Positions 12,339 through 24,900 of a stretch of 64,000 bases of DNA are shown here, one piece after another (the stretch's first letter is position 1; the number at the start of each line of letters is the position of its first letter). A program made the translations under genes and the position numbers. The notes under the pieces were generated by a model that saw only the letters and a program-made list of their open reading frames with translations, did no database searches and was not told the DNA's origin. Location of the stretch: positions 1,178,001 through 1,242,000 of the forward strand of contig NC_039514.1 in the NCBI RefSeq assembly GCF_003672135.1. Direction: 5' to 3'. This stretch comes from Ooceraea biroi. Lineage: Eukaryota > Arthropoda > Insecta > Hymenoptera > Formicidae.

Positions 12339-12510
12339 GTCCGACGAAGCATCAACGAGTCGTCTTCAAGTTCGTGAGAACGCCAACGATAACACGATGG
12401 GTAGCCACAGCTCGAGCGCGACCGGCAGTGACTATCTAAAAGCTAGCAGAATAAAGACGCGTCACCATCCGCACACGAGCAAGAAGCACGATAGAAGTAA
12501 GAGGAAATGA
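12339..12510 (+). other. DNAJB6: DNAJB6 alternative last exon with basic tail
   Basis: After the acceptor TGTGTTAG an open frame of 57 codons runs to TGA at 12508-12510. It fits in phase either directly after exon 4 (donor at 11807, 261 residues) or after a cryptic donor AC/GTACAG at 11991, just before the exon 5 stop (291 residues). The encoded tail is Ser-rich, then basic, ending SKKHDRSKRK, which looks like a nuclear localisation signal. Human DNAJB6 also has a long isoform with a basic nuclear tail, so an equivalent nuclear isoform is a reasonable inference. Confidence 0.65.
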
Positions 12511-12784
12511 ATTGCTTCGCTCTTGTCATGTTCCTTACGTGTCCAAATCATCGACGAGTGCGCGTTATATGCGACAGATACGACAGATGAGGACTTGATT
12601 CAGATAAATTTTCATTTTATTGTCACTATATATACTACTCGATGTTGTTTAATGAATATCCGAAGAGCGAAACAGCATTATTTCTTGCGGCTGTACGTAC
12701 CGATTTGCTGATTAGAGGAAGAGAGTAATGTCCTACTGTCCAACAACTATTCGACTGGCTTTCACATATCTACGCGATTCGGTT

Positions 12785-12790
12785 AATAAA
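12785..12790 (+). terminator. Poly(A) signal AATAAA, DNAJB6 long 3' end
   Basis: AATAAA followed by A/T-rich sequence, about 275 bases beyond the alternative last exon on the same strand. Confidence 0.5.
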
Positions 12791-13464
12791 ATTCATTGCA
12801 AAAGACAACAGCATTCGTCAGCTATTCGTTTGTTCCGAGAGCGAAGCGGCGCGCTATCCACTATCAGTTGAATCATTTAAGTTTTGTAAAAAAGGGAGGA
12901 AGAAAACGAGCAATTGGAGTCTAGTTAGATAGACTTGTGATAGCGTATCGCTTGTGCCACTATTGACAGGTGTAACGTCTGCTTCGCCTCCACCTTTAGA
13001 CAACAACCGATCGCTAACTTAATTCTCAGTTAAACGTTTATCGCTAGGTTACAGAGCTGACGTAAATCTAAATGATTTGTCAGAGTAATAAAAAAATGCC
13101 TTATGCATCTCTCGCATCTCGGTTAATGATAGTGTAATTTATTTTCGTCGCTGCGTACTTTTTACTGTCGTTGGCTATAGCGTTATTTACTGATCTAAGT
13201 TTTAGCTAAGTACGCCGTTACACGGAGAGATACGCCGGAATCGGAACAGTGTTAGAGGAGCTGTCTTTAATCGTATGTTTCCTTCTCGATTAGTTACTTA
13301 TGTGTATATAATGATAAGAAAAGAAAATGTTATAGAAATACATTATTAATATACACTAATCTCGCGAGTCAGCACAAAACCCATTCCCGGCGTGGGATCG
13401 CTCAAGCGTTGGAGTCCGCAGATTGGATTGTAGTTTCAGGGAGGAGATTCATTGCAACCAACTG

Positions 13465-13470
13465 TTTATT
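13465..13470 (-). terminator. Poly(A) signal AATAAA of ACBP
   Basis: TTTATT on the plus strand, i.e. AATAAA on the minus strand, about 270 bases past the ACBP stop. A second copy lies within 10 bases. Confidence 0.4.
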
Positions 13471-13739
13471 TTTTTATTCTCGTGTCATTTTTATTATTTT
13501 CAGTAATAAACGAGTGAATAGAAAATTCGCAAAGCTGCAAAAGTGAAAAAAACGCGTCCTATGTCGTTGCTCGCGAAAAAAAAAAATTAGAACTGCATTG
13601 CATGCACGGTGTACGGTCGCCGAGGCCTGTGCTTGGTGTTTTCGGTGCTTCCTGCTAAGCACGTAAAGTTTTAACGTGCGAATGATCAAGCGACAGATCA
13701 CACGCGAATGTTTATGCGTACGCGAGACGAATAGATGAA

Positions 13740-14806
13740 CTACTTTTTCCCGATCGAGGCAATTAACGCCTCCGCTTTAGCGATATATTGCTCTTTCGCC
13801 GTATCTTGTGCCATGCCCTTTTTACCGTTCCAAGCGTCCCACTTCGCTTTCCCTTTGAAATCCAACATACCCGGCCTCTCTGAAAAAGAAAAGTTCAAAG
13901 GGCTCGTTGATATTGTAACTATGATGACGTAAAGGAGCTTTATACGGAAGAGCTGCGCACCTGTGTTGCAATCACCGACGATGGATTGCTTGTACAATGC
14001 GTACAATTCAAGTAAATCTTCATCTGATGGCTGCGAAGCCAATTCTTTCACCGCTGCAGCCGCATTGTTGAATCTCTAAGGGAAGAAACGACGTTTTTAC
14101 AATGCGATATATAAAGGAACAGTTTCTCGCACTATTCGGTAAGGAATTATTAATTATAAATAATTACAATGTAATTTATTAAACATGAAAAGGCAAAGTG
14201 TACGATTTAAATAACTAATCTAGCATTTAATTAATATTTAAACAATTAAAAGTAATCGTTTAAAAATAACATAAGTTGATTAAAAAAAATAGAAAACAAT
14301 CGATCCGCTTGATTGTCGGCGAATCGACGCTTCAAGCGTATAATCCGGGCTAACTTTATCTAACCTATCCTGTATGTAAAACTTGACACTTGCACAAAAT
14401 GTCAGTGCATACTGCAACCTAGTAAATTTCCCTGTCCTCGCTATCAATTTATCATCGTGACGTGCGAATTTTTTTTCGGGATTAATAAAGTTATTTGTGG
14501 ACCGGCATAACCAAGCAAGCGCATCACGCTTTCATACACCGCTTTCCTGACCGTTTCAAAAATGATGATCGATCCTATTGTTTTGTGTAACCGATCGTGG
14601 CGACGTGGGAGCACTTAAAAATCAGCGCTTACGTCACTAATCCCACTTCAAACAATCTTTTCTTATTAGTGGACTAATGAGTGGACGCATCGAGAGTGAG
14701 AACGCAAATTCCGTAATGTAATCTGTCCCGTTCACTTGCATATTTTTGCATACAATCGTGACTTCATTAACCAAGCTCGATAATTTCTTACTTCGTCCAG
14801 CGACAT
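13740..14806 (-). CDS. ACBP: Acyl-CoA-binding protein (diazepam-binding inhibitor family)
   Basis: Small cytosolic protein that binds long-chain acyl-CoA esters and buffers and delivers them to lipid metabolism. Three exons on the minus strand: 14792-14806 (MSLDE only), 13961-14075 and 13740-13879, giving 89 residues, the usual ACBP length. The four-helix bundle signature is visible: RFNNAAAAVKEL, then LLELYALYKQSIVGD, then RPGMLDFKGKAKWDAWN, then AKEQYIAKAEALIA. The conserved Tyr and Lys residues that contact acyl-CoA (YALYKQ, KAKWDAW) are present. The start was chosen because the tiny exon has a perfect GTAAGA donor and matches the common MSLDE-type beginning. It lies head-to-head with UBR5, about 1.1 kb apart. 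Confidence 0.95.
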
Positions 14807-15932
14807 GATAAAAGGTGCTCGTCTCCACACGAATCACGCAGCGATGATCCTGAGAAAAATCGTGCGAGAGGTTATGATGCTCGTGTAAACGAATGCGGCG
14901 ATAAAAAGTGACTACGTGGCCGCGTACGTGGCGTACGTGGTCCTCCCTTTTCAGTTCAGCTTAAAGCACGGATTAATTTTTAACTCGATCATTATATTGA
15001 CCTTTGGAGCGATAAAAATCGCTGATAAATCGTTCGATACTTCTGCTACAAGCTTTGTAACAACGGTACACGTATAAAAACGTATTTAATATTATATTTC
15101 AGCAGTGCGTAACGGATTAACGTCGTTAAATCAGTTTGAGATAATTGACAGAATAACAAAATCAAACGCGCGTAAAATGTTATGCGTCTCTCGTTTGTTA
15201 AATCTTAATGCTATTCCCCGCTTAATCTTTCGAGAGTACAGCAACTCGAAAGCGTAACGATAAAAAATTGAAGTTTATTATTCCAAATGTGAAATGCAAT
15301 AACTTGGAAAATTTATTTACGAAGAGGCTGCGTTATTAAAGAATATTGTGTCAAAAATGCAAAACTGTTTTTTTTATTAAATCAGATGTATTGCATGAAT
15401 TGAAAAGATTTCTGGTAATCAGTCTATTCGAATGAGTTATCTATTCCGATTAAATCATTTTCGGAAAACTCGTTTCATTATTTGAATCGTCTTGACCGTT
15501 TGTCGAACCCTTTGGCCGTACTCATATAATACGATATTGGGAGCTGCTACAATTTATTCACTCATCCAATAAGACGCCGTTATTTAATTCACGTGAAGTA
15601 TGCAACATAAAGGATTTGGAGCCTTCACACAAGGGAAAATATAAGCAGTAAGCTGACCAATCATGATCGAGATAGCTATCAGGCTCTCGATTATGATTGG
15701 TCGATTTACTTACTGCGAGTTGACATCTTTAAAGTGGTTGAGCGCTGAAAGAAGCTTGATGCATTCACGAACTCACTAGAATGGTATGCCATCGGCCATG
15801 TCGTATTTGAGAACACGAGGTCTCGATGTTTCATCGAAAACATGGCGGAATGTCGTTCTGCTGTGGTGTAGCGAAATTTTGTGTACAGTAAAAGGACGAT
15901 TCGAGTGGAGGCACATGTGATTCGAGAGCATT
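14807..15932. other. Head-to-head promoter interval ACBP / UBR5
   Basis: No coding exon. It separates the divergent start codons of ACBP and UBR5 and must hold both promoters and 5' UTRs. It contains an imperfect hairpin repeat at 15646-15715. Confidence 0.6.
15646..15715. repeat. Imperfect inverted repeat (hairpin)
   Basis: A left arm at 15646-15672 (containing TGACCAATCATGATCGAGA) pairs with a right arm at 15685-15715, with one substitution and a short insertion, around a 12-base loop. It could be a remnant of a small inverted-repeat transposon or a transcribed hairpin. Confidence 0.7.
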
Positions 15933-18900
15933 ATGACATCGATTCACTTCGTTGTACATCCTTTGCCGGGGACAGATGACCAACTTAATGACAGGTGAGT
16001 GATATTCCTCCGATTTTGCTTTCCCATTAGCGTATTCAGTATGTACGCTCTCCGCTGCATTCCTCATTTGTTTTAATGTGTTCCTCTCACGTTACGACAT
16101 GTTACGACGTGTCGCGGTCCCTTCGTCATACCGATCCCTCACGTTTCATCACGTATCTGTGCACGTACGCGTGACGAACATACGTTGCTTTTCGCTTCAT
16201 TTGCGAAACGGTACGACATTTTAATGGCAACCTATAAACACTACGTTAAGTAATTGCAATTATGTTGATGCATGCACACGTCGAAATAAAACTTCGGCTG
16301 TTAAGCTTGAACATTGCACTAGCTTTTGCCGCAAGTTATTTTTCTAACTGAAATAAAATAAAGAATGTTTAACAATACAGCGAGGATAAAAAATCAATTT
16401 TTACAGTAATATTATAATTTGTGTGCGATATGTAGTAGCTCAGAGGTATAATTTTGTGTAAAGTCTAGCAACACGCACCTGCATAATTAGTATCTCTGTC
16501 TCTCTTCCTTTTGTGCTTTTTTCTCTCCCTTTTTCATCCAATATATATGTTCTTTTTTATTATTCTTATGCCCTATTTCTTTCTTTCTCTGGAACTGTCA
16601 TATTATTGAGATCTAATTGTTAAGGATTTTTTTGAAGAATCTCAGTTCATCGAACTTGTGAGATTCCTTATTCTCACTGTGAACTAAATTCGATTTTCTA
16701 ATATTACATACTTTTAAAGTTTACTGTACTTTTTCAGATATTTATTTTATTAGTTTTACAAACATTTTTCTATCATGCTGGTAAATTCTTCGTACAAGTT
16801 ATGACGCAAAGATATATGGCTCTCTAGTTTTGTCCAGTTTTAAAGAATGTTTATGTACTAGAAGTAATATTAATATTGTATTGTATTTTAGGTTGAGAGA
16901 AGTAGCAGACAAAATAAATAGATATGGATTTGTAACACCACCAGCTTTCAATGGTCTCAAGGTATCGATAAGACGTGTCGTTGTAGGACCAACACACATT
17001 GCTCTTCTCACAGACGACAATAGAGTTTGCAGAGTTGCATTTACAGTACTATCCGATAGATTGGATTTGAGTAAAAATGAACCTAATAGAAAGTGAGTAC
17101 ATATATACATGAAATGTATTTTGCTTGTGGCGGAATAACTGAAATCAAGAAAGAAAAATATATACATGTACATCTTTCTTCATCGCAGCACGAGTAAAAA
17201 TCATGTTGGAAATTCGAGTTCCGCACCGAATGGGAATGGAAGTAGCGGCAGTGGCGGTAGAACGGGAATGTCACGTTCGCGTGCACGAATCATGCGTAAC
17301 AGCGCTGCGATTCGTGGCGGTAGCAGCGGTGGAGGAAGTGGTAGCAGCGGCCGCATAGGGCCACCAGGAGTGATCATGGGAGCCGGAAGCGGCAGTAGTT
17401 CGCGTCCTATCGCATCTGTACCGGCACCCTTTGTGCCAGAAGATCTGATATCTCAGGCTCAAGTGGTATTGCAAGGGAAAAGTCGTAATCTGATCATCAG
17501 AGAGCTACAGGTTTATAAGCGTTACTGTTATAAGCGATATGAGAACAGAATGCGTCTTTTTCGTGTGATAGCTCAAGTGAGAGAAAGAGATACTTTGACG
17601 AAATAATTATATATTGTTGCAGCGTACAAATTTAGACGTAAACTTAGCAGTAAACAATCTTTTGTCGCGGGAAGATGAGGAAGGCGACGACGCGGAAGAC
17701 GCAGCAGATAGTTATGTTCCAGAAGATCTTATATCATTATTAGATGGTGGCTTTAGCAATGAGCATTCCGTTATAATCGATGCTGACTCTATGTTCTCTG
17801 AAGATATGTTTGGGTACACTGGAATAAGGCAGTAATTAACTTTTGAGATAATTCAACAATAAACTTATCAACTTCTTATCTTAATGTGCATGCATTTCTC
17901 ATTAACGTGATTAAAAAATAATTTTAGCCGTGGAAGTTCTTCGCGCCGTTTAGGAAACGATCGAGAAGGCGAACGTTCATCTCACGAGCGGGATAGAGAT
18001 CGTGACAGTTTCAGTAGGTGGCGAGATCGTCAATATTACGGACCGCGTCGTTGGCTGGAAACCGCTCTCAAAGATTCGTGGGAGAAGGATTCCGGTATGG
18101 AAATTCGTGAAAAATTAGGTTTTATTCATTGTAAGTTTTTATTCGGACATTCCAGATAACAAGAAGAAGGAGCTAGCCTCGCAGAGCCCGCTGTGGATAT
18201 CTGAAGAGTTGGAATGGTGGCATGACCGTAGCAGCGATCCGGTACCTCGCTTTGTACAGATCGTATCGCTCTATAGTGAGCTGATTGCCGTTTCTACGAC
18301 CGGACAGTTGTACCAATGGAAATGGACGGAATCAGAACCGTACAAGAATGCGGAGGTACTTACGAATTGGACGTTGCACTTTTATGTACCTGCTGCATAT
18401 CTTAATATGGAGAGGAGTATACAATTTCCAAAATTTTTTTATAGAATCCGAACGTGCACCATCCAAAAACCATTCCTCTGGCATTGGCAACGGAGAAGAT
18501 AGTTAACATATCTGCCACGGCAATTCGATGCTCCGTCAGTACGGAGGGTGGAAAAGTAGCGACTTGGCTTGACGAACTTTTGGGTCACGTTGCTTCTCGT
18601 CTCGAGCATCCGGCGCAAGCCTTCACCGAATTCACTCTGGATAAAATAGCATCGCTTCATACATGCGCGTTATATACTGTCGCAAGACTCGAAAGTGGAA
18701 CCTTGTATTGGTGGTAAGTTGGTTTTTGACACCGTGTGTAATAGAGTAGGATAATGAATATCTCGATCTTTTTAGGGGAGTTTTGCCATTTGCACAGCGC
18801 AAGAAACTATGGGAAAAGTACAAAGCTAAATCACGCAAGCACAGGCCATCCACTGTGTTGTCGAGCGATATCAGTTATGGAACACATGTATGCATGAAAA

Positions 18901-21900
18901 ATAGTCCAGTTTATCAGCCGGGTGCTATCGGTAAGTTTCCTATAATTTTATTTATGCCCAAATTCACTCAGATATAGCACTGTATATAAACGTGTAACGT
19001 ATTACATGCTAATATTTCTCGACGTAAAATTTTTAAGGATTTACAATTGCCAACGGTGTACCGAAAGTGGGGCAACTGCTTTCGGCCGCGTGGAATGTGG
19101 ACGCCACTTGTAGATTCAAGATATTACCTGCTGGTGCACATGTAACTAATACTAATACCGACAAGCGGGAATCTAACGGAAATGGAAGTGCAGGAGTAGT
19201 AAATAAACCAAACCATAAAGAAACCGCCGATAGGCTTGATATGCCTCCACCGCCATCACCAGCTTCGAGCACTTGCAGCGATACTGGCAGCATTACAACG
19301 AGCCACAGTAAGATGCTAATTGCTTAAAAACAAATATATTATTAATGTGAATTTAAATGCACAAAAAAACCGTTTACAAAAAATAATTTATCATAATGTA
19401 ATTTTAGAACGCCAGAAACGTATGGCGCCTCGAAGCGAAGGGGAACCCGAAAGGAAAGACGAGGAAGATTGGCAATTGAAAGATGTCGTTTTCGTTGAGG
19501 ATGTCAAGACTGTGCCTATTGGTATGATTTACGCTTATTAATAAAAAAAACTTTAAAGATTAGAGTGTCACATAAGACGCAGAATAATGTATTTCATTAT
19601 TTAATGTCAACAGGAAAAGTTATAAAAGTCGACGGTTGCTACGTAGCAGTGAAATTCTTTTCAAAGGATTCGAAAGAGAAAGAAAAGGAAATTAAAGAAA
19701 AAGACTTCAATACATCCGACTTGAAAGATCTTACGGCAGAAGAACCAGTGAAATTGTTAGCAGACTGTAGACTTTTACGTAAAGACGAGCTACAGGTAAT
19801 AATTATGTTTATTTATCACGTGGATCAACATTAACATTAATATCATTTGCATATCTATAGGTAATTAAGTCATCATTAAATCCACGAGCTCCGGATTGCT
19901 TCCAAAGAACACCTAGAAGGGTCAACGTAGTGGAAGGTTCAAATGACAGTCTATTAACTATAGCCACTGACGGGCAAGGTAAATACTTTCGAGATTCATA
20001 TACGTATGATATAATTTTTGTAATGTATATAATTGACATAAAATGGAATATTTAGTATGTTTCATTTTCTTCAAATAAAAAAAGTATTGATGAGCAATTA
20101 TTTTAATCACTGAATAAATATACTTGCAGGCATTCACGCTATATTGAAAAATGGAAATAAATTGAGTTACGTTGTATATAATTTGAGCACTGGAAGATAT
20201 GTCCAAGACTGTTACATACCGTCTGATATTTCGTCATTTTTGGGACTACAACCTCAAAATATTAATCTTACGAGCGCAGGAGAGGTACAGTACATGGATA
20301 ATGACATTTACAACTGCAATTAATGCGTGTAAAATCGTTAATAAATTGATCGATTATATTTCAGAATATCGAGTGCTCTATGATATTGCGCGACGGTAAC
20401 AATACAATTTATCCAATCGCAAAAGACTGCGCTGATGCCATACGCGACCCAAATTGGTTGGACCTAGTTCCAGTAAATTGTATCGGTGCAGCAACTATTC
20501 CTATTCCCAGCTGTTCTAATTCAACCAACTTAAAGAATCAAGTTGCAGTTATCGCACTAGCATTCGACAATCTTCTGCTAATGCCGCGTATATTGCGATG
20601 CGATTACGAGAGCGTGAAGCAAGTGTTTTGTAATTTGGAACAAGATTTAAGTAAGTATCGATTAAAAATGTAACTTGATTTTCTTGTTTCTTATTAATGT
20701 CCATTGCGTTAAATAAATTTTACGAGAATATACACGATGTAACACGTATCGTTCCCTCTTGTAGAAAGTAATCTAACATATTCAAACGCAAATTCGCAAA
20801 TCCAAATGATACTGAAAGAACGCTGTGATGGCAACCGAAACATTCTTCACGCTTGTGTCAATATGTGTTCACCGACTTCCAACAAAGAAACTGAACAAGG
20901 TATTTAGTGCCAATAATCTTAATCTAAACGGAGAAGGTTGGCCAAGAGTCTTACATAAAATTTTCATTTCGATGATTAACTTCCATGTTATATTAACGTT
21001 TCATGTTTTTAATCCGTTTACAGTTATTGAACGCGAACTAGTATCTAATACAGTGGATGGTACTTCGGCACCTATCGAAGAGCCAATCCCGACCTTAAGT
21101 TGGCCTCCTGAGGCGTTTGACAACACATCGGGAGAAGAGGATAGTTTGTTAAGTATAGGCGCTGCCAGTATATCCATGATGAATAAGTCTGGTGAGCGAT
21201 ATCTCCATCGTAATTGCGCTACTGATACATATCTAAAAGTTGTATTCATAAAATAAACGTGTCTGTTATGTAATTTAGGTGTTGGAGCTGCGTCTAATAA
21301 CACGTACATTGTAGATTCTGTTGAAAGACGACATAATGCTCTACTTATATTGAAGTACATGTGTGAAAGTAATATTTTAGCACCGCATCTGAGAGAACTG
21401 CTGACGGCAAAGTATGTATTCAATTTTCAGATATATCCCGAAACAAGGACCGATACATTTGACTAATATATTTAGAGCCTTTAGAGAATTAACGATTTTT
21501 CTTATATTAATATTTCACGTTTTTGTCATGTTAAAAGGGATGCTCAAGGCCAAACACCACTCATGCTCGCCGTGTCTGTACGCGCGTACCACGCAGCCAT
21601 TATTTTATTAGATACTATACAAAAAGTGGGCAGAGATGTGAAAGACACCTCAGCCATGATACTGCCAGCCGATGCCAGCCCAGATCTATCTCCGCTGTTT
21701 GTCACGTGTTGCAACGATACATGTAGTTTTACGTGGACCGGAGCCGAACATATTAATCAAGTATTAAATAGATTCTTTGGAAAAATTTACATACAGGAAT
21801 TACATTACGTAAGAGACTTCAGTAAAATGATTTCTCTTTTGCTTCAAGGACATTTTCGAGTGCAGAACTTGTGGCTTAACGGGATCTTTATGCTGTTGCA

Positions 21901-24900
21901 CCGAGTGCGCTCGCGTTTGTCACCGAGGCCACGACTGCAAGCTCAAGAAAACTTCTCCCACGGCGTATTGCGATTGTTGGGAGAAATGCAAGTGCCGTGC
22001 ACTTATTGCCGGTCATCAAACTACGAGATACGATTTGCTGTGCCGCCTAGTAAATAGTACTGATCTTGCCACGAAAATTAACTCGCGGTAAGTACACGTT
22101 GGCGTGTGTTGATTCATTCCGGATATCATTATTCGTATATCTTGTTTAGAGGGGAAAGCATTTTGTTATTCTTGGTGCAAACGGTCGGGAGGCAACTAGT
22201 TGAACAACGTCAATTTCGATCAGCACCTAGGCAACGATCAACTTCGGCAAGTCGTAAAGCACCCACCTCAGAAGGTACGTTCTTCATGATCTTAGATTAT
22301 ATGCACATTTATAACAATTTTAATAATTATTGTAATAAAATCGAAAGACGTAGAATATATTACACATCTCGATTAAACGGAATTTTTTGTTTTACAGGTT
22401 TGTGTGCAGATTCAGACATGCCAGATCATGATTTGGAACCTCCTCGATTTAGTCGCAAAGCTCTTGAACGATTATTAAACGATTGGCCAGCTGTTCAATG
22501 CATGATTATGTCAGGTGTTTCCGAAAACGGTATCGAACAATTGGGCGATCAAGGACAGTTATGTCGACAGAGCGGTACCGCGTTACTAGACAAATTTACG
22601 CATTCCTTGCTTGTTAAGTGTAGTGCCGAAGTAAGTGGAATAATGTACAACAAAACTGAGTAATAGCATATAGAACATAAAAACGCACATAGAATATTTT
22701 CTCTCCTATGTAAAAGAAACTGTTAACGAGGTTTGTAACATTGACAGATGCTCGATACATTGCTCACCACTTTGATAAGGGAACTGCAAGATGAGACTGT
22801 ACCTGGACGACAGGAAGAAGCGAACAATGTCGCGCGTCGATTCGTAAGATCCGTGGCACGCATATTCGTTATTTTCACCATAGAAATGGCACCGAACACG
22901 ACAAAAAGACGAAGGTAAAAGTTTCATGTATCTGGCGTTTTTAATTCACATTTTGTTTTCGTGTATTTGTAGAAGAATAAAGAATATTTTATTATCAGTG
23001 ATAATTATACGTTTCTAAATTATTTTAAAATTGTGTAATCGATTGATGCCGTTACATAACATTGAAAACAATTTTTCGGTTACAGTACAAGTCAAGCTTC
23101 GCAGCCCTTGATGAAATGTCGCAAAGTTTTTCAAGCGTTAATCAAACTAGCTGTAGAAGAATTATGCGAAACTGCAGATTCATTAATAGCACCAGTGAGA
23201 TTAGGTGTGGCACGTCCAACCGCACCGTTTACGCTAACGAGCTCTGCCCTTGAGGTGATCAATGGTTCAGAGGAATTATTTTCTATAGAGCCTCTAATAC
23301 CTCACAGCGGCAGTTCGCAGACGTTGGACGCAACATTACAAACGCAGGGAAATAATAATATTACGATTTCAAGAGGAGACGTTTCTGCCGTGGATGAGGC
23401 AGAGGGTGGAGAAGGTATACAGAAAAATACGGAATTTTTAGTAGCTGAACAAATTTTTCTTAACACGCGAGAAGCGTTACGATATGTCATGTTTTCAACT
23501 ATACGAAAAGATTATTAATCGTTTATGCAGAAGTACCTATGGACATAGATGGTGATATTAGTGAACACGATGAATCGGGTGTTTCTGGAACTGTTGGTGG
23601 TCAACCGCTCGGCGAAGTTGATTCGAATGTCGGCGGTGTTGGCGAGGAACAGGTTGGAGATGGTGAATCCGACACCGAATTAGATCTCTTAGCGGAGGCA
23701 GAAACTGAATCTGACTCGGACGACAATCACAGCAATCAGGATGCAGCGTCCGCGCAACGTAGCGTGCAAACTGGAGCGACCGCTGGTTCCGATGGTGGAA
23801 TGGGATCTATACTGTTATTCCCTGAGGACGAGTCTGGAGACTCGAGCCAACAGGAGGATGATGAGAGCGAAGCGGGAGAGACGGACGAGCAAGATAATGA
23901 GGAGTTCCAAATCGGTGACGAACAGTTAGAGCGCAGAAGGTACATTGTTTCTGATTTCTCTCGATCACAATTATTATTTTATTGAATTCTTTTTGTCTTT
24001 TTTTATGTTACGAGAATAGTCGGAATTTAAATTGAAATTTTTGGTTGTGCTAAATAAAGAAATTCCACTTTATATTGAAATCATTCTCAATAATATAATA
24101 CAAGACGATAAAATTCACGCATGAGTTATTCAAACGAAAGGATATTCCATATGCGCAGATGTCAAGATGTACGATATTTGGAATTGCAATCGTTTACATG
24201 TTATTTCAGTGGGTCATCCGGCCACTTGCATCGTAACAATCTCGCGCCTGTATACATGCAATGGGCCATACGCAATCGTGAATCCAGTACACGTACAACG
24301 GGACTACGAGTAACAGGTGGAAGCAATCTGGTTTTCATCGATCCCGCGTCCTTGAGACGAACCACTGCCACATCGGCCGTTGCAACCGCGCAAGAACCTA
24401 TAACCATGGGGACCACTGCTAGTTGCCTGGCGCGAGCGTTTGGGATTGTTATTCGACAAATCGCCGATCTGTTGGTCATGATGCAAGACTACAAGAATCT
24501 CGCGCCCACTTTGCCACGAGTGATGGAAATCAATTTCCAAGACGCTCTAAGTTTACAGGTATGTCTCAACTCAGGTTGGTCCGTCCGATCTTCGCGCTTC
24601 TACAGGACAGGGAGTAACGTAGTTGTTTCTATTGCAGTCATATTTGGAAGCACACTTGAAGCCTACTTGGGATTGGTTACTTACGGTGATGGACGCCACG
24701 GAGGCGCAGTTAAGATTCGGAGTATCTCTGACGCATAGCGCAGATCCAACTCACCCCGAGCATCCTCTCAATAACGCTCCATCGTTGTCCAGCGGTAATT
24801 TTAGCGGTCTATTAAACACAGCTGCTCTTTCGCTGACTCTCCAAGGAAACACAGGTCGGAATCCTCGAAGTGGTATCGCTACGAGCTCGAATATCTCCAC

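Larger units (their letters stand above)
12511..13739. other. DNAJB6 / ACBP tail-to-tail interval
   Basis: No coding exon seen. The left part is probably DNAJB6 3' UTR (AATAAA at 12785 and again near 13086). The right part is probably ACBP 3' UTR, with minus-strand AATAAA at 13465-13470. Confidence 0.5.

Noticed and set aside
17821..17833. GC-AG intron at the end of UBR5 exon 4
   Set aside because: A normal GT donor three bases further keeps the frame, so an unusual GC donor is not needed.
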